A DNA stretch of 8,492 nt. Source: Verrucomicrobiota bacterium. Its GTDB lineage: Bacteria > Verrucomicrobiota > Verrucomicrobiia > Chthoniobacterales > UBA10450. Positions 1 to 6,638 of this stretch are shown here, in pieces. The notes under the pieces were generated by a model, which searched no databases, was not told the origin of the DNA, and saw only the letters and a list, made by a program, of their open reading frames with translations. The stretch covers positions 547 through 9,038 of the forward strand of contig QHOF01000193.1 of the NCBI GenBank assembly GCA_003219335.1, in the 5' to 3' direction. The first letter of the stretch is position 1. Each line of letters starts with the position of its first letter. Both the position numbers and the translations under genes were made by a program.

Positions 1-338
1 TCCAACATCGTGGCAGACTTCGAGTGCCAGCCCGTTGGCCTTGTTAATCATCTGCATGAATTGTTCGGCAGGATAGACCAGCGGTTGGACGCGACCTGAT
101 GAGCAGCGGTACAGCTTCATCCAATCAACGGGGTTGCGAAGATTACTGCGACATCGGCGTCGCTATGCTGCGTGAATTCGCCCGTAGCAAGCGAACCGAA
201 CAAGATCACAGCCAGAGGGTGAAGGCGGGAAACGCTTTCGACAAACTGCTGCAGCTCATCAACGTGCGGGTAACGCTCGCGCAGCAGCGAGAGGCGCGCG
301 CCTAGTTCAGGCAATGATGCGGTTGGCAAATCCGACAA
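1..338 (-). pseudogene. MNT-type nucleotidyltransferase domain protein, frameshifted, C-terminus beyond window
   Basis: Small nucleotidyltransferase-fold protein of the MNT/KNTase (DNA polymerase beta-like) superfamily, which transfers a nucleotide to a protein or small-molecule target; the target cannot be named here. From a TTG start at 338 the first frame gives 72 residues with the signature GS-x10-DxD (G48, S49, D60, D62) inside LFGSLATGEFTQHSDADVAV, then stops at a TGA (119-117). Homology continues without a gap in the next frame: reading on from position 120 gives MKLYRCSSGRV and then QPLVYPAEQF and ANGLALEVCH up to the window edge. Restoring one G in the coding strand at about position 129 (CCCCG to CCCCGG) turns TPLIG-stop into TPVDWMKLYRC, which reads naturally. 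So this is a single-base deletion, real or a sequencing error. No ATG or GTG precedes the TTG before an in-frame stop (371-369), and no clear ribosome binding site is visible. It lies 111 bp after the CAT permease on the same strand. Such proteins often pair with a HEPN partner; none is visible here. Confidence 0.8.
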
Positions 339-449
339 CGTTTCGGGGATGGCTGATACACTCCGTCGCTAGCTTCTCATCATAATACTGGGCTGGATAG
401 CCTTCAGCAAAGCCATTCGAATCCGAGTCCAAACATCGGACCGCTCGGA

Positions 450-1913
450 TCAGGGAACGTTTTCGCTCGTACCTGCTGGGTTCGCGGAGACCCTCGACTG
501 AGCGAGTTTGCTGCGGTGGACGCCGTAGAAGAAATAAACGATCATGCCGATGACGAACCAGACCATGAGCCGTTCCCATGTTCGCCATGGCAGCGAGATC
601 ATCAGGTAAAGCGCCGACAGCGCGCCCAGGGGGGCGACGATCCATACCGCCGGTGTTTTAAATGTGCGAGGTAACTCCGGTTCGCGGATGCGCAACACGA
701 GCACGCCAACTGAGACGATCACGAAGGCCAGCAATGTGCCGATGGAAACGAGGCTGCCCGCTTCGCGCACGGTGAATAGTGCCGCAAAGAAAGCGACAAC
801 AACGCCGGTCACTATGGTCGTGATCCACGGGGTGCGGAATTTTGGGTGAACCCTGCTCACAAACTTCGGCAGCAAGCCATCGTCGGCCATAGTCCAAAAA
901 ATCCGCGACTGGCCGAGGAGCATCACGAGAATGACCGAGCTAAGGCCGGCGATTGCGCCCAGCTTAATAAGCGCGGACATCCAGCCCAGTCCCGCGTGGT
1001 CAGCCGCAACGGCGATCGGGTCCGGTACATCCAGTTGCAGGTAAGGCACGATGCCCGTTGCCAACGCCGATACCGCGATGTAGAGCACGGTGCAAATTAA
1101 CAGCGAGCCGATGATGCCGATGGGCATGTCGCGCTGCGGGTTCTTTGCTTCCTGCGCTGCGGTGCTGACTGCGTCGAAACCGATGTAGGCGAAAAACACG
1201 ATCCCCGCGCCTTGCATCACGCCGCTCCAGCCGAACTGGCCGCGGACGCCCGCGCTCGGCGGGATGAACGGATGCCAGTTGGCGGGATTCACTGCGTGCG
1301 CCGCGCCGAAGATGAACAGCAGCACGACAGCGACTTTCACGAACACAATTATGTTGTTCACCGTCGCCGATTCGCGAATGCCGATCACCAGCAGGAAAGT
1401 GATGATGGCAATAATGATGACGGCCGGCAGATTGAAGACGGCCGTCACCTGCGTTCCATCGACCAAGGTGATCAGCGTCCCGCGCGCTGCCGACAACTGC
1501 GCGGGGATGTGAATGCCGATGTCATGCAAAAACGAAAAACCGATGGAAACCGTGACCGCGCCGAGGGCATATTCCAAAATCAAGTCCCAGCCGATGATCC
1601 ATGCGAACAACTCACCGAGCGTGGCATATCCGTAGGTGTAAGCGCTGCCGGCCATCGGCACCAGCGACGCGAATTCGCTGTAGCAGAGGGCAGCGAAGAT
1701 CGAGGCCACGCCCGCAAGCACAAACGATAAAACCACCGCCGGCCCCGCATTCTGCGCCGCGACGGTGCCGGTAAGCACGAAAATGCCCGTGCCGATGATC
1801 GCGCCGATACCGAGCGCCGTGAGGTTTGTCGCGCCGAGCGCGCGTTTTAGCCGAAAATCCGTCAGCGCATCCGCTTGAAGTTGGGTGACACTTTTTCTTC
1901 GAAGAAGATTCAT
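450..1913 (-). CDS. APC superfamily amino acid permease, CAT (cationic amino acid transporter) type
   Basis: Inner-membrane secondary transporter of 487 aa, the usual length for bacterial members of the CAT branch (YfnA and GkApcT are the type of relative). The first helix holds the unwound substrate-binding motif GAIIGTGIF (about residues 37-45), followed by YSEFASLVPMAGSAYTYGY (about 78-96). The helix-6 signature FAYIGFDAVSTAAQEAKNP (about 241-259) is typical of CAT proteins. About 12 hydrophobic segments can be read, ending near residue 472, with a short polar tail. The branch includes importers of cationic amino acids but also proton-coupled alanine transporters, so the substrate is not assignable from sequence. 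The ATG at 1913 gives a 20-residue polar N-terminus before helix 1, which is normal; no Shine-Dalgarno sequence is seen. It follows the LAT-type permease by 47 bp on the same strand, so the two are probably co-transcribed. Confidence 0.93.
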   Translation of the reverse strand: MNLLRRKSVTQLQADALTDFRLKRALGATNLTALGIGAIIGTGIFVLTGTVAAQNAGPAVVLSFVLAGVASIFAALCYSEFASLVPMAGSAYTYGYATLGELFAWIIGWDLILEYALGAVTVSIGFSFLHDIGIHIPAQLSAARGTLITLVDGTQVTAVFNLPAVIIIAIITFLLVIGIRESATVNNIIVFVKVAVVLLFIFGAAHAVNPANWHPFIPPSAGVRGQFGWSGVMQGAGIVFFAYIGFDAVSTAAQEAKNPQRDMPIGIIGSLLICTVLYIAVSALATGIVPYLQLDVPDPIAVAADHAGLGWMSALIKLGAIAGLSSVILVMLLGQSRIFWTMADDGLLPKFVSRVHPKFRTPWITTIVTGVVVAFFAALFTVREAGSLVSIGTLLAFVIVSVGVLVLRIREPELPRTFKTPAVWIVAPLGALSALYLMISLPWRTWERLMVWFVIGMIVYFFYGVHRSKLAQSRVSANPAGTSENVP

Positions 1914-1960
1914 TGAGCTAAATCGTTTGGCGCTGTGCTAATCGGGTTGGGCGTGGCAAG

Positions 1961-3490
1961 TCAAGCCACTGATGGTTTTTTTCCGAAAAATTTCCAGAGA
2001 AAATAAATCGGCACGCCGGTCAGCACGATCACCAAGCCTGGCCACGTTGTTTGCACTCTGTAGGCGAGCAGGACGAGCATGATCGCCGTGGCGCCCACGA
2101 TGTACAGAGCGGGTAGAATCGGGTAACCTAATGCGCGGTACGGACGTTCCGCCTCTGGCCGCTTTCGCCGTAGCACGAACACCCCGGCAATAGTCAACAC
2201 GTAGAAAATCAGCGCGGCGAAAATAATGTAATCCAGCAGGTTGCTGTAAAGATTGCCGTAGGTGAGCGCGCCAGTTGCTGGATCAACGTTTTGCGTGCGC
2301 GGGAGCACCAGCAACGCCGTCCAGATTCCCTGGAGCACCAGCGCGATTGCCGGCACGTGTTTCGAATTTAGCCGGGCCGTCGCTTTAAAAAACAAACCAT
2401 CCTGCGCCATTGCGTAATACACGCGCGCCCCGGCAAGGATCAGTCCGTTGCAACAACCGAACGTGGATATCATGATCGCGACCGCCATGATCCCGGCTCC
2501 CGCGCCACCGAACATCACCTGCATCGCCGCGGTGCCGACTCGATCGTCTGGAGCATGCTGAATTTTGTCCAACGGCAACACAAACAGGTAAGCGACATTC
2601 GCCAAGATGTAGAGCGTGATCACGAGTCCGGTGCCGAACAACAGCGAGAGTGGAATGTTTCGTCGCGGCTCGCGCACTTCGCCAGCGGTAAACGTGATGT
2701 TGTTCCAAGCGTCCGCGGAAAAGAGCGAGCCCACCTGGGCAACGCAAACTGCGATCAACATCCCCAGCGCACTGCCCGTAGCGGAGACCGCTCCGATGAA
2801 CCCGAGATCGGATGTAATTGGCGAAACCGCGGTCGGCGTCCAGAAATTCGCGACATTCGCGTGCAACGCGCCGGCGTTGCGCCCGACGAAAATCCCAAGC
2901 ACGACCAGCGCGATGAGGGAAAGCGTTTTCGCCGATGTGAACACGTTTTGGATGAGCTTGCCTAATGAGAGGCCGCGCGTATTTACGAACGTCAGGAGAA
3001 TGATGATTAAGATCGCAACGAGTTGTTGCGTCGAAAGGCTGATCGCGTAGCGCTGCGAGAGCGTGATCGGTGGAACAATCCATTGCGTCGGCGAAACGGC
3101 ATCGGTGAACACACCGAGAAAGCGTGCGAATGCCACGGCTACAGCGGCGATTGTTCCGGTCTGGATCACCAGGAACAGCGTCCAGCCGTAAAGAAATCCC
3201 CAGAGCGGACTGTACGCTTCGCGCAGGTAAACATATTGGCCGCCGGCTTTCGGCATCATTGCGGCCAGCTCGCCGTAGCTGAGCGCGGCAACGATCGTGA
3301 GCACGCCGGTAACGACCCAAACGACAAGCAACCACCCGGCAGACCCAACGAGCCGCGCGATATCGGCCGAGACGATGAAAATTCCGGAGCCGATCATCGA
3401 GCCGGCGACGAGCATCGTTGAATCAAGAAGGCCCAGTCCCCTGACGAATTTCTGTTCGGCTGGAGGTGCTTCCGTTATTGCAGTTGTCAT
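1961..3490 (-). CDS. APC superfamily amino acid permease, LAT/SteT-like
   Basis: Inner-membrane amino acid transporter of 509 aa. Helix 1 carries GSMIGSGIF (about residues 30-38), the unwound backbone-binding motif of the APC fold. It is followed by SYGELAAMMPKAGGQYVYLR (about 71-90), which is characteristic of the L-type (LAT) branch that includes the Bacillus serine/threonine exchanger SteT. A conserved loop AGEVREPRRNIPLSL follows the sixth helix. About 12 to 13 hydrophobic segments run to the C-terminus, which ends in a lysine-rich FFGKKPSVA. Relatives are exchangers or importers of neutral amino acids; the exact substrate is unknown. The ATG at 3490 gives a 15-residue polar leader, as usual for the family. 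The gene is first in a minus-strand run with the CAT permease (47 bp later) and is transcribed divergently from the aspartic protease, with 149 bp between them. It is not a recent duplicate of the CAT permease: the two belong to different branches and share only the APC core motifs. Confidence 0.93.
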   Translation of the reverse strand: MTTAITEAPPAEQKFVRGLGLLDSTMLVAGSMIGSGIFIVSADIARLVGSAGWLLVVWVVTGVLTIVAALSYGELAAMMPKAGGQYVYLREAYSPLWGFLYGWTLFLVIQTGTIAAVAVAFARFLGVFTDAVSPTQWIVPPITLSQRYAISLSTQQLVAILIIILLTFVNTRGLSLGKLIQNVFTSAKTLSLIALVVLGIFVGRNAGALHANVANFWTPTAVSPITSDLGFIGAVSATGSALGMLIAVCVAQVGSLFSADAWNNITFTAGEVREPRRNIPLSLLFGTGLVITLYILANVAYLFVLPLDKIQHAPDDRVGTAAMQVMFGGAGAGIMAVAIMISTFGCCNGLILAGARVYYAMAQDGLFFKATARLNSKHVPAIALVLQGIWTALLVLPRTQNVDPATGALTYGNLYSNLLDYIIFAALIFYVLTIAGVFVLRRKRPEAERPYRALGYPILPALYIVGATAIMLVLLAYRVQTTWPGLVIVLTGVPIYFLWKFFGKKPSVA

Positions 3491-3639
3491 TTGAGCCAGT
3501 TGGACCTGGCGGAGAGTTAATCATCAGAAAGCTGTGCCACGCAATGCGAAAAATTGCGGCATCGTGGTAAGGGTCGAGCAATTTTTAAACGCAAAATTGT
3601 TTTACGTATAAAAAAGAACCGTGTAATCTCCCGCCCACC
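3491..3639. promoter_or_regulatory. Divergent intergenic region with AT-rich core and inverted repeats
   Basis: This gap separates the start of the LAT permease (minus strand) from the start of the aspartic protease (plus strand), so promoters for both directions should lie here. It contains a locally AT-rich core at about 3579-3616. A perfect 7-bp inverted repeat, CAATTTT (3579-3585) and AAAATTG (3593-3599), has a 7-nt spacer and could be an operator. A second, imperfect palindrome has arms CCACGCAAT (3537-3545) and ATTG (3553-3556) plus CGTGG (3563-3567), with a 6-nt bulge. For the plus strand, TTGTTT (3597-3602) with TGTAAT (3622-3627), 19 nt apart, is a weak sigma-70-like candidate. No promoter can be assigned with certainty. 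Confidence 0.4.
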
Positions 3640-4608
3640 GTGACGATCTCGAATCACTTCAGGCGAAAGTTTCTGGCGATTTCGGCCGCTGTTGCGGTGC
3701 TGCTTCTCGAATTGGCTGCTGCGCCGCAGTTCACTTATGGGCGAGCAACCACCCAGTTTGAAGCGCTACCGCTCGCGCGTTCGGTTCAAAATCATTTGCT
3801 GGTGCGCGCCTTTATCAATGGCAAGCCGGCGTGGCTTACAATCGATAGCGGCGCGCCGGTAAGCGCAATCGCCTTGAATCGCTCCCAATATTTTCGGCTG
3901 AAGCCAGCCACGGCAGAATCAAAGTTGCCCGCACGCGTCCAGATTAACGGCGCGTTCAACAGGGTGGCGATCGCGCGTGAGCTGCGGATCGGAGGATTAA
4001 CTCTGGTCGATGAACCGGTGGTTACTGTGGATCTTGGCTACTCTGCTCGAGCCGCGCGCAGCGCTCATGAACAGGAAATCGACGGGATTATAGGAGCGGA
4101 CATTCTTTTTCCCACCCAAGCGGTGCTGGACTGCGAACGGCAGTTGCTCATCCTCAAGACCGATCCGGACGTCTTGGGAAGTGTCCCTGGCTTCGACCGG
4201 CGCGGATTGCGAGCTGTTCCGATCCAAGTCAGCGATGGTTTCAATCTGTACGTCAATGGTTCGGTAAACGGGAAACCCGCACGGCTGATGGTCGATACCG
4301 GTTCGTTCACCACGCTGTTGCACCACTCTTTTGTTCGGCGAATGCGAATCGCCACCCGGGAGACACACTATAGTTCGTCGGCTGTGAATCTGAAAGATCG
4401 CGGCATGCGTGTGGCGCGTATTCGCAAGCTGTCAGTCGGCTCGGTGGACATCATCGGCAAGGAAGTCGGCGTCATTGACCTAGAAGGACTAATTCACGAC
4501 GGACTACTGGACGGCTCGCCGCCCGTCGCCGGTTTGCTCGGCGCGGAAACGCTGAGACGGCACCACGGCATCATCGACTTCGGCACGCGCACTCTCTATT
4601 TGCGCTAG
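3640..4608 (+). CDS. Exported retropepsin-like aspartic protease with two tandem protease domains
   Basis: A 322-aa protein with an N-terminal export signal and two copies of the retropepsin-like fold (the bacterial 'aspartyl protease' family related to gag-pol proteases). The signal holds RRKFLA (residues 8-13) followed by a hydrophobic stretch to about residue 28, which fits a Tat-type leader, although Sec export is also possible. Copy one has NGKPAWLTIDSGAPVSAI with catalytic Asp69 (DSG) and closes with the hydrophobic-hydrophobic-Gly element IIGADIL (150-156). Copy two has NGKPARLMVDTGSFTTLL with Asp219 (DTG) and LLGAETL (299-305). The chain therefore carries both aspartates that retroviral enzymes supply by dimerising. 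The likely site of action is the periplasm or cell surface; the substrate is unknown. GTG at 3640 is the start chosen because it gives a complete signal peptide; no ribosome binding site is visible. It is transcribed away from the permeases and may be monocistronic, since a repeat separates it from murU. Confidence 0.88.
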   Translation: MTISNHFRRKFLAISAAVAVLLLELAAAPQFTYGRATTQFEALPLARSVQNHLLVRAFINGKPAWLTIDSGAPVSAIALNRSQYFRLKPATAESKLPARVQINGAFNRVAIARELRIGGLTLVDEPVVTVDLGYSARAARSAHEQEIDGIIGADILFPTQAVLDCERQLLILKTDPDVLGSVPGFDRRGLRAVPIQVSDGFNLYVNGSVNGKPARLMVDTGSFTTLLHHSFVRRMRIATRETHYSSSAVNLKDRGMRVARIRKLSVGSVDIIGKEVGVIDLEGLIHDGLLDGSPPVAGLLGAETLRRHHGIIDFGTRTLYLR

Positions 4609-4631
4609 CGGCTGGGCGCAACTGCTTCTCT

Positions 4632-4696
4632 TGTCATTCCCAATGAAGTCGCCTGCCACGCCGGAGCTTTAGCGTAGGCGGGAGGAATCTCTGACT
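4632..4696. repeat. REP-like imperfect palindrome, nested hairpin
   Basis: An intergenic element between the protease and the murU-like gene. The inner stem pairs CGCCT (4650-4654) plus ACGC (4658-4661) with GCGT (4672-4675) plus AGGCG (4676-4680); there is a 3-nt bulge (GCC) and a 10-nt loop. Outer arms GTCATTCC (4633-4640) and GGAAT...TGAC (4684-4695) also pair, with a CTC interruption. The flanks TGTCATTCC and GGAATCTC look like the widespread intergenic palindromes of that type in soil bacterial genomes. Only one copy lies in this window, so its repetitive nature is inferred from its form. It sits right in front of murU; its GGAGG (4681-4685) is 18 nt from the ATG, too far to be a good ribosome binding site. 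Confidence 0.55.
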
Positions 4697-4703
4697 TTTT
4701 CTG

Positions 4704-5651
4704 ATGAACGAGATCACACATGCTTTCGTCTTAGGTGCCGGTGTCGGCAAGCGGCTGCGACCCTTAACAGACGATCTGCCCAAGCCTTTGATTCCGATTT
4801 TTCAAAAGCCGCTCATCACGTTTGCGCTGGATCATTTGATTGGCGCCGGAGTGAACAAGTTCGTCATTAACACGCACATGCTTTCCGAATTATTTCGAAA
4901 CTTTTTTGGCGAGAACCGCTACGCCAACTGCCCAATTACGCTCGTGCACGAGCCGGAGCTGCTGGAGACCGGCGGCGGCATTAAGAATGTGGAGCGCATT
5001 CTGGCCAGCGATCCGTTTATCACTTACAGCGGTGATATCCTGACGGACGTTAATCTGCAACCGTTGGTTGACGAGCATTTCCGCTGCGGAAATGACGTCA
5101 CGCTCGCATTGCGCCAAACCGGTTTGGCGTCGCAGATGGCGTTGCGTGATCACCGCGTCGTGGACATCGCGAATCGCTATGGAATCGCGGGAGATCTCGA
5201 TTTCGCCAACATCGCTGTTTGGAATTCAGCGATTTTCCAGCGAATTCCGCCGCAGAAAAAAATCTCCTTCATTCCGATCATTGCGGATTGGATAGGCCAG
5301 GGCGGCAGGATCGGTGGTTTGGTGATGAACGATGGAAAATGGTTCAATATTTCTTCGCGCGCCGAATATCTCGATGTGCACCGCACGATTTTGCGAGAGA
5401 ATTGGAGGCCGCATTTCGTTAAAATGCGCGAATGGCCCGAGCGCGTAGCCAGCAGCGCAATTGTTGATCCCAGCGCCGAATTGCGCGGCTGCACCGTTGT
5501 CGGACCAAAGTGTCGCGTCGGCGCGGACGCCATCCTCGAAGACACAATTTTGTGGCCGGACGCAGAAATTGCTTCCCAAAGCCGGCTGGAGGCTTGTATT
5601 GTCCGCTCCCGAAAAAAAGTCAGCGGCATCCATCGCAACAGCGACATCTGA
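4704..5651 (+). CDS. murU: MurU-like sugar-1-phosphate nucleotidyltransferase
   Basis: A cytoplasmic nucleotidyltransferase of 315 aa that should join a nucleoside triphosphate and a sugar 1-phosphate. Together with the adjoining AmgK-like kinase the expected product is UDP-MurNAc from MurNAc 1-phosphate, the salvage route described in Pseudomonas. The N-terminal Rossmann-like domain has the nucleotide-binding loop LGAGVGKRLRPLT (residues 10-22), PKPLIPI (26-32), the sugar-binding LETGGGIK (87-94) and the metal-site SGDIL (109-113). The usual WFNIGT element appears as WFNISS (213-218). It is longer than the roughly 220-residue Pseudomonas MurU: after about residue 250 it carries a hexapeptide-like, left-handed beta-helix type tail (for example VVGPKCRVGADAILED, 265-280). 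Alternative readings are mannose-1-phosphate guanylyltransferase or glucose-1-phosphate thymidylyltransferase; the neighbour favours MurU. The ATG at 4704 is the only good start after the in-frame stop at 4692. The stop lies 2 nt before the kinase start. Confidence 0.82.
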   Translation: MNEITHAFVLGAGVGKRLRPLTDDLPKPLIPIFQKPLITFALDHLIGAGVNKFVINTHMLSELFRNFFGENRYANCPITLVHEPELLETGGGIKNVERILASDPFITYSGDILTDVNLQPLVDEHFRCGNDVTLALRQTGLASQMALRDHRVVDIANRYGIAGDLDFANIAVWNSAIFQRIPPQKKISFIPIIADWIGQGGRIGGLVMNDGKWFNISSRAEYLDVHRTILRENWRPHFVKMREWPERVASSAIVDPSAELRGCTVVGPKCRVGADAILEDTILWPDAEIASQSRLEACIVRSRKKVSGIHRNSDI

Positions 5652-5653
5652 TT

Positions 5654-6636
5654 ATGAGGACCGACCTTCTACTCCGGCGAACACGGATGCACTTCCCGCG
5701 TTTGGATGTCGCCGAGATAAAAATCAGCCCGATCCAAAAAGGCGGGTCGGACCGCAAATTTTACCGAATCCGTTGCTCAGCAGAGCAGGCGTTGATCCTG
5801 GTCAAATACAATCTGGAGCGGGAAGAAAACCGGCATTACGTGCCCATCGCGAACTTTCTCGGGGAGCACGGAATTCGCGTGCCGGAGATTTATTTTCACG
5901 ATCCGGACGAAGGCCTGATCTGGCTCGAAGACTTGGGCGAGCGCGACCTCTACAGTTATCGGCAGGAAAGCTGGCTGGTGCGCTGCGTGTTTTACGAATC
6001 GGCGCTGGATCAAATCGCCACGCTGCACGCGTTGCCCGAGTCGGTCTGCATGGAAATGAAGGAGCATTTGCCCGCGGAGTTCAATACTGAGCTTTACCTG
6101 TGGGAGCAGAACTATTTTTTCAAGAATTGCCTGGGCCGCTATTTCAAGATCGACAAGACAAAGCTCGGGTCGCTGAACGCGTTGCCGGCGCTAAAGGAAA
6201 TCGCGGAGCGCCTGGCGTCGTCCGCGATTTTCAATCGCAAAACATCATCATCCGGAATGGGCAGGCCTACCTGATCGATTTCCAGGGAATGCGACCTGGG
6301 CTGGCCGAATACGATCTCGCGTCGTTGCTCTACGATCCGTATGTGGATCTAGCGGGAGCCGAGCGCGCCGAGCTGATCGCCTACTATCGCGCGCGGCAGA
6401 TCGAAAACGGCATCGCGATTGACGGCGATTTCGATTTGAAATTGCGCCTTTGCGCGATGCAGCGGCTCATGCAGGCGCTGGGGGCTTACGGTTTTCTCGG
6501 CCTGGTAAAAGGCCACAAACATTTCCTCAACCACGTGTCTGCCGCTGTGAGATCGTTGCATTTCATCGTCGCGAAAATTGATCGACTGACCGAACTGGAG
6601 AAGGCTCTAAGCGAACTGATGCAGCAATCAGTGTAA
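5654..6636 (+). pseudogene. amgK: AmgK-like anomeric MurNAc/GlcNAc kinase, frame broken at the catalytic loop
   Basis: A phosphotransferase of the aminoglycoside-phosphotransferase (APH) fold. AmgK phosphorylates the anomeric position of MurNAc (and GlcNAc), and MurU then makes UDP-MurNAc. The first frame from ATG 5654 (2 nt after the murU stop, implying translational coupling) gives about 187 residues: QKGGSDRKFYRI (28-39), the ATP-binding lysine in LILVKYN (K51), and WLEDLGERDLY (90-100). It then diverges near 6215 and stops at 6274. The C-terminal half continues in another frame from about 6217 as VVRDFQSQNIIIRNGQAY, then YLIDFQGMRPGLAEYDLASL, to the stop at 6636. Relatives read roughly LPRVxVHRDFQSQN at this point. 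Here the spacer and the conserved histidine before RD are missing, so around 20 nt appear deleted, not just one base. Joined, the halves total about 326 residues, against about 339 for Pseudomonas AmgK. The gene is either truly broken or mis-assembled. It meets the lactate permease tail to tail with 2 bp between. Confidence 0.82.
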
Positions 6637-6638
6637 GA

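Noticed and set aside
339..449. Possible small gene or RNA between the CAT permease and the MNT gene
   Set aside because: No frame with a plausible start and domain, and no strong hairpin was found in these 111 bp.
1212..1730. Plus-strand open frame of 172 codons
   Set aside because: It lies wholly antisense to the well-supported CAT permease; the composition is rich in Arg/His/Asp with no recognisable domain, typical of a shadow frame in GC-rich DNA.
2385..3335. Minus-strand open frame of 316 codons
   Set aside because: It is an alternate frame of the LAT permease, with a low-complexity Arg/Cys/Ala-rich product; the permease frame has clear family motifs.
4650..4700. Rho-independent terminator after the protease gene
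   Set aside because: The stem is bulged and the T-run (4696-4700) is about 15 nt away from its base; the TGTCATTCC/GGAATCTC flanks fit a repeat better.
5461..6090. Plus-strand open frame of 209 codons bridging murU and amgK
   Set aside because: Its translation is Arg/Ala/Pro-rich with no family features, while both flanking frames hold conserved motifs.
6205..6235. Programmed ribosomal frameshift in amgK
   Set aside because: No slippery heptamer is seen at the junction, and conserved residues are missing, which a programmed shift would not explain.
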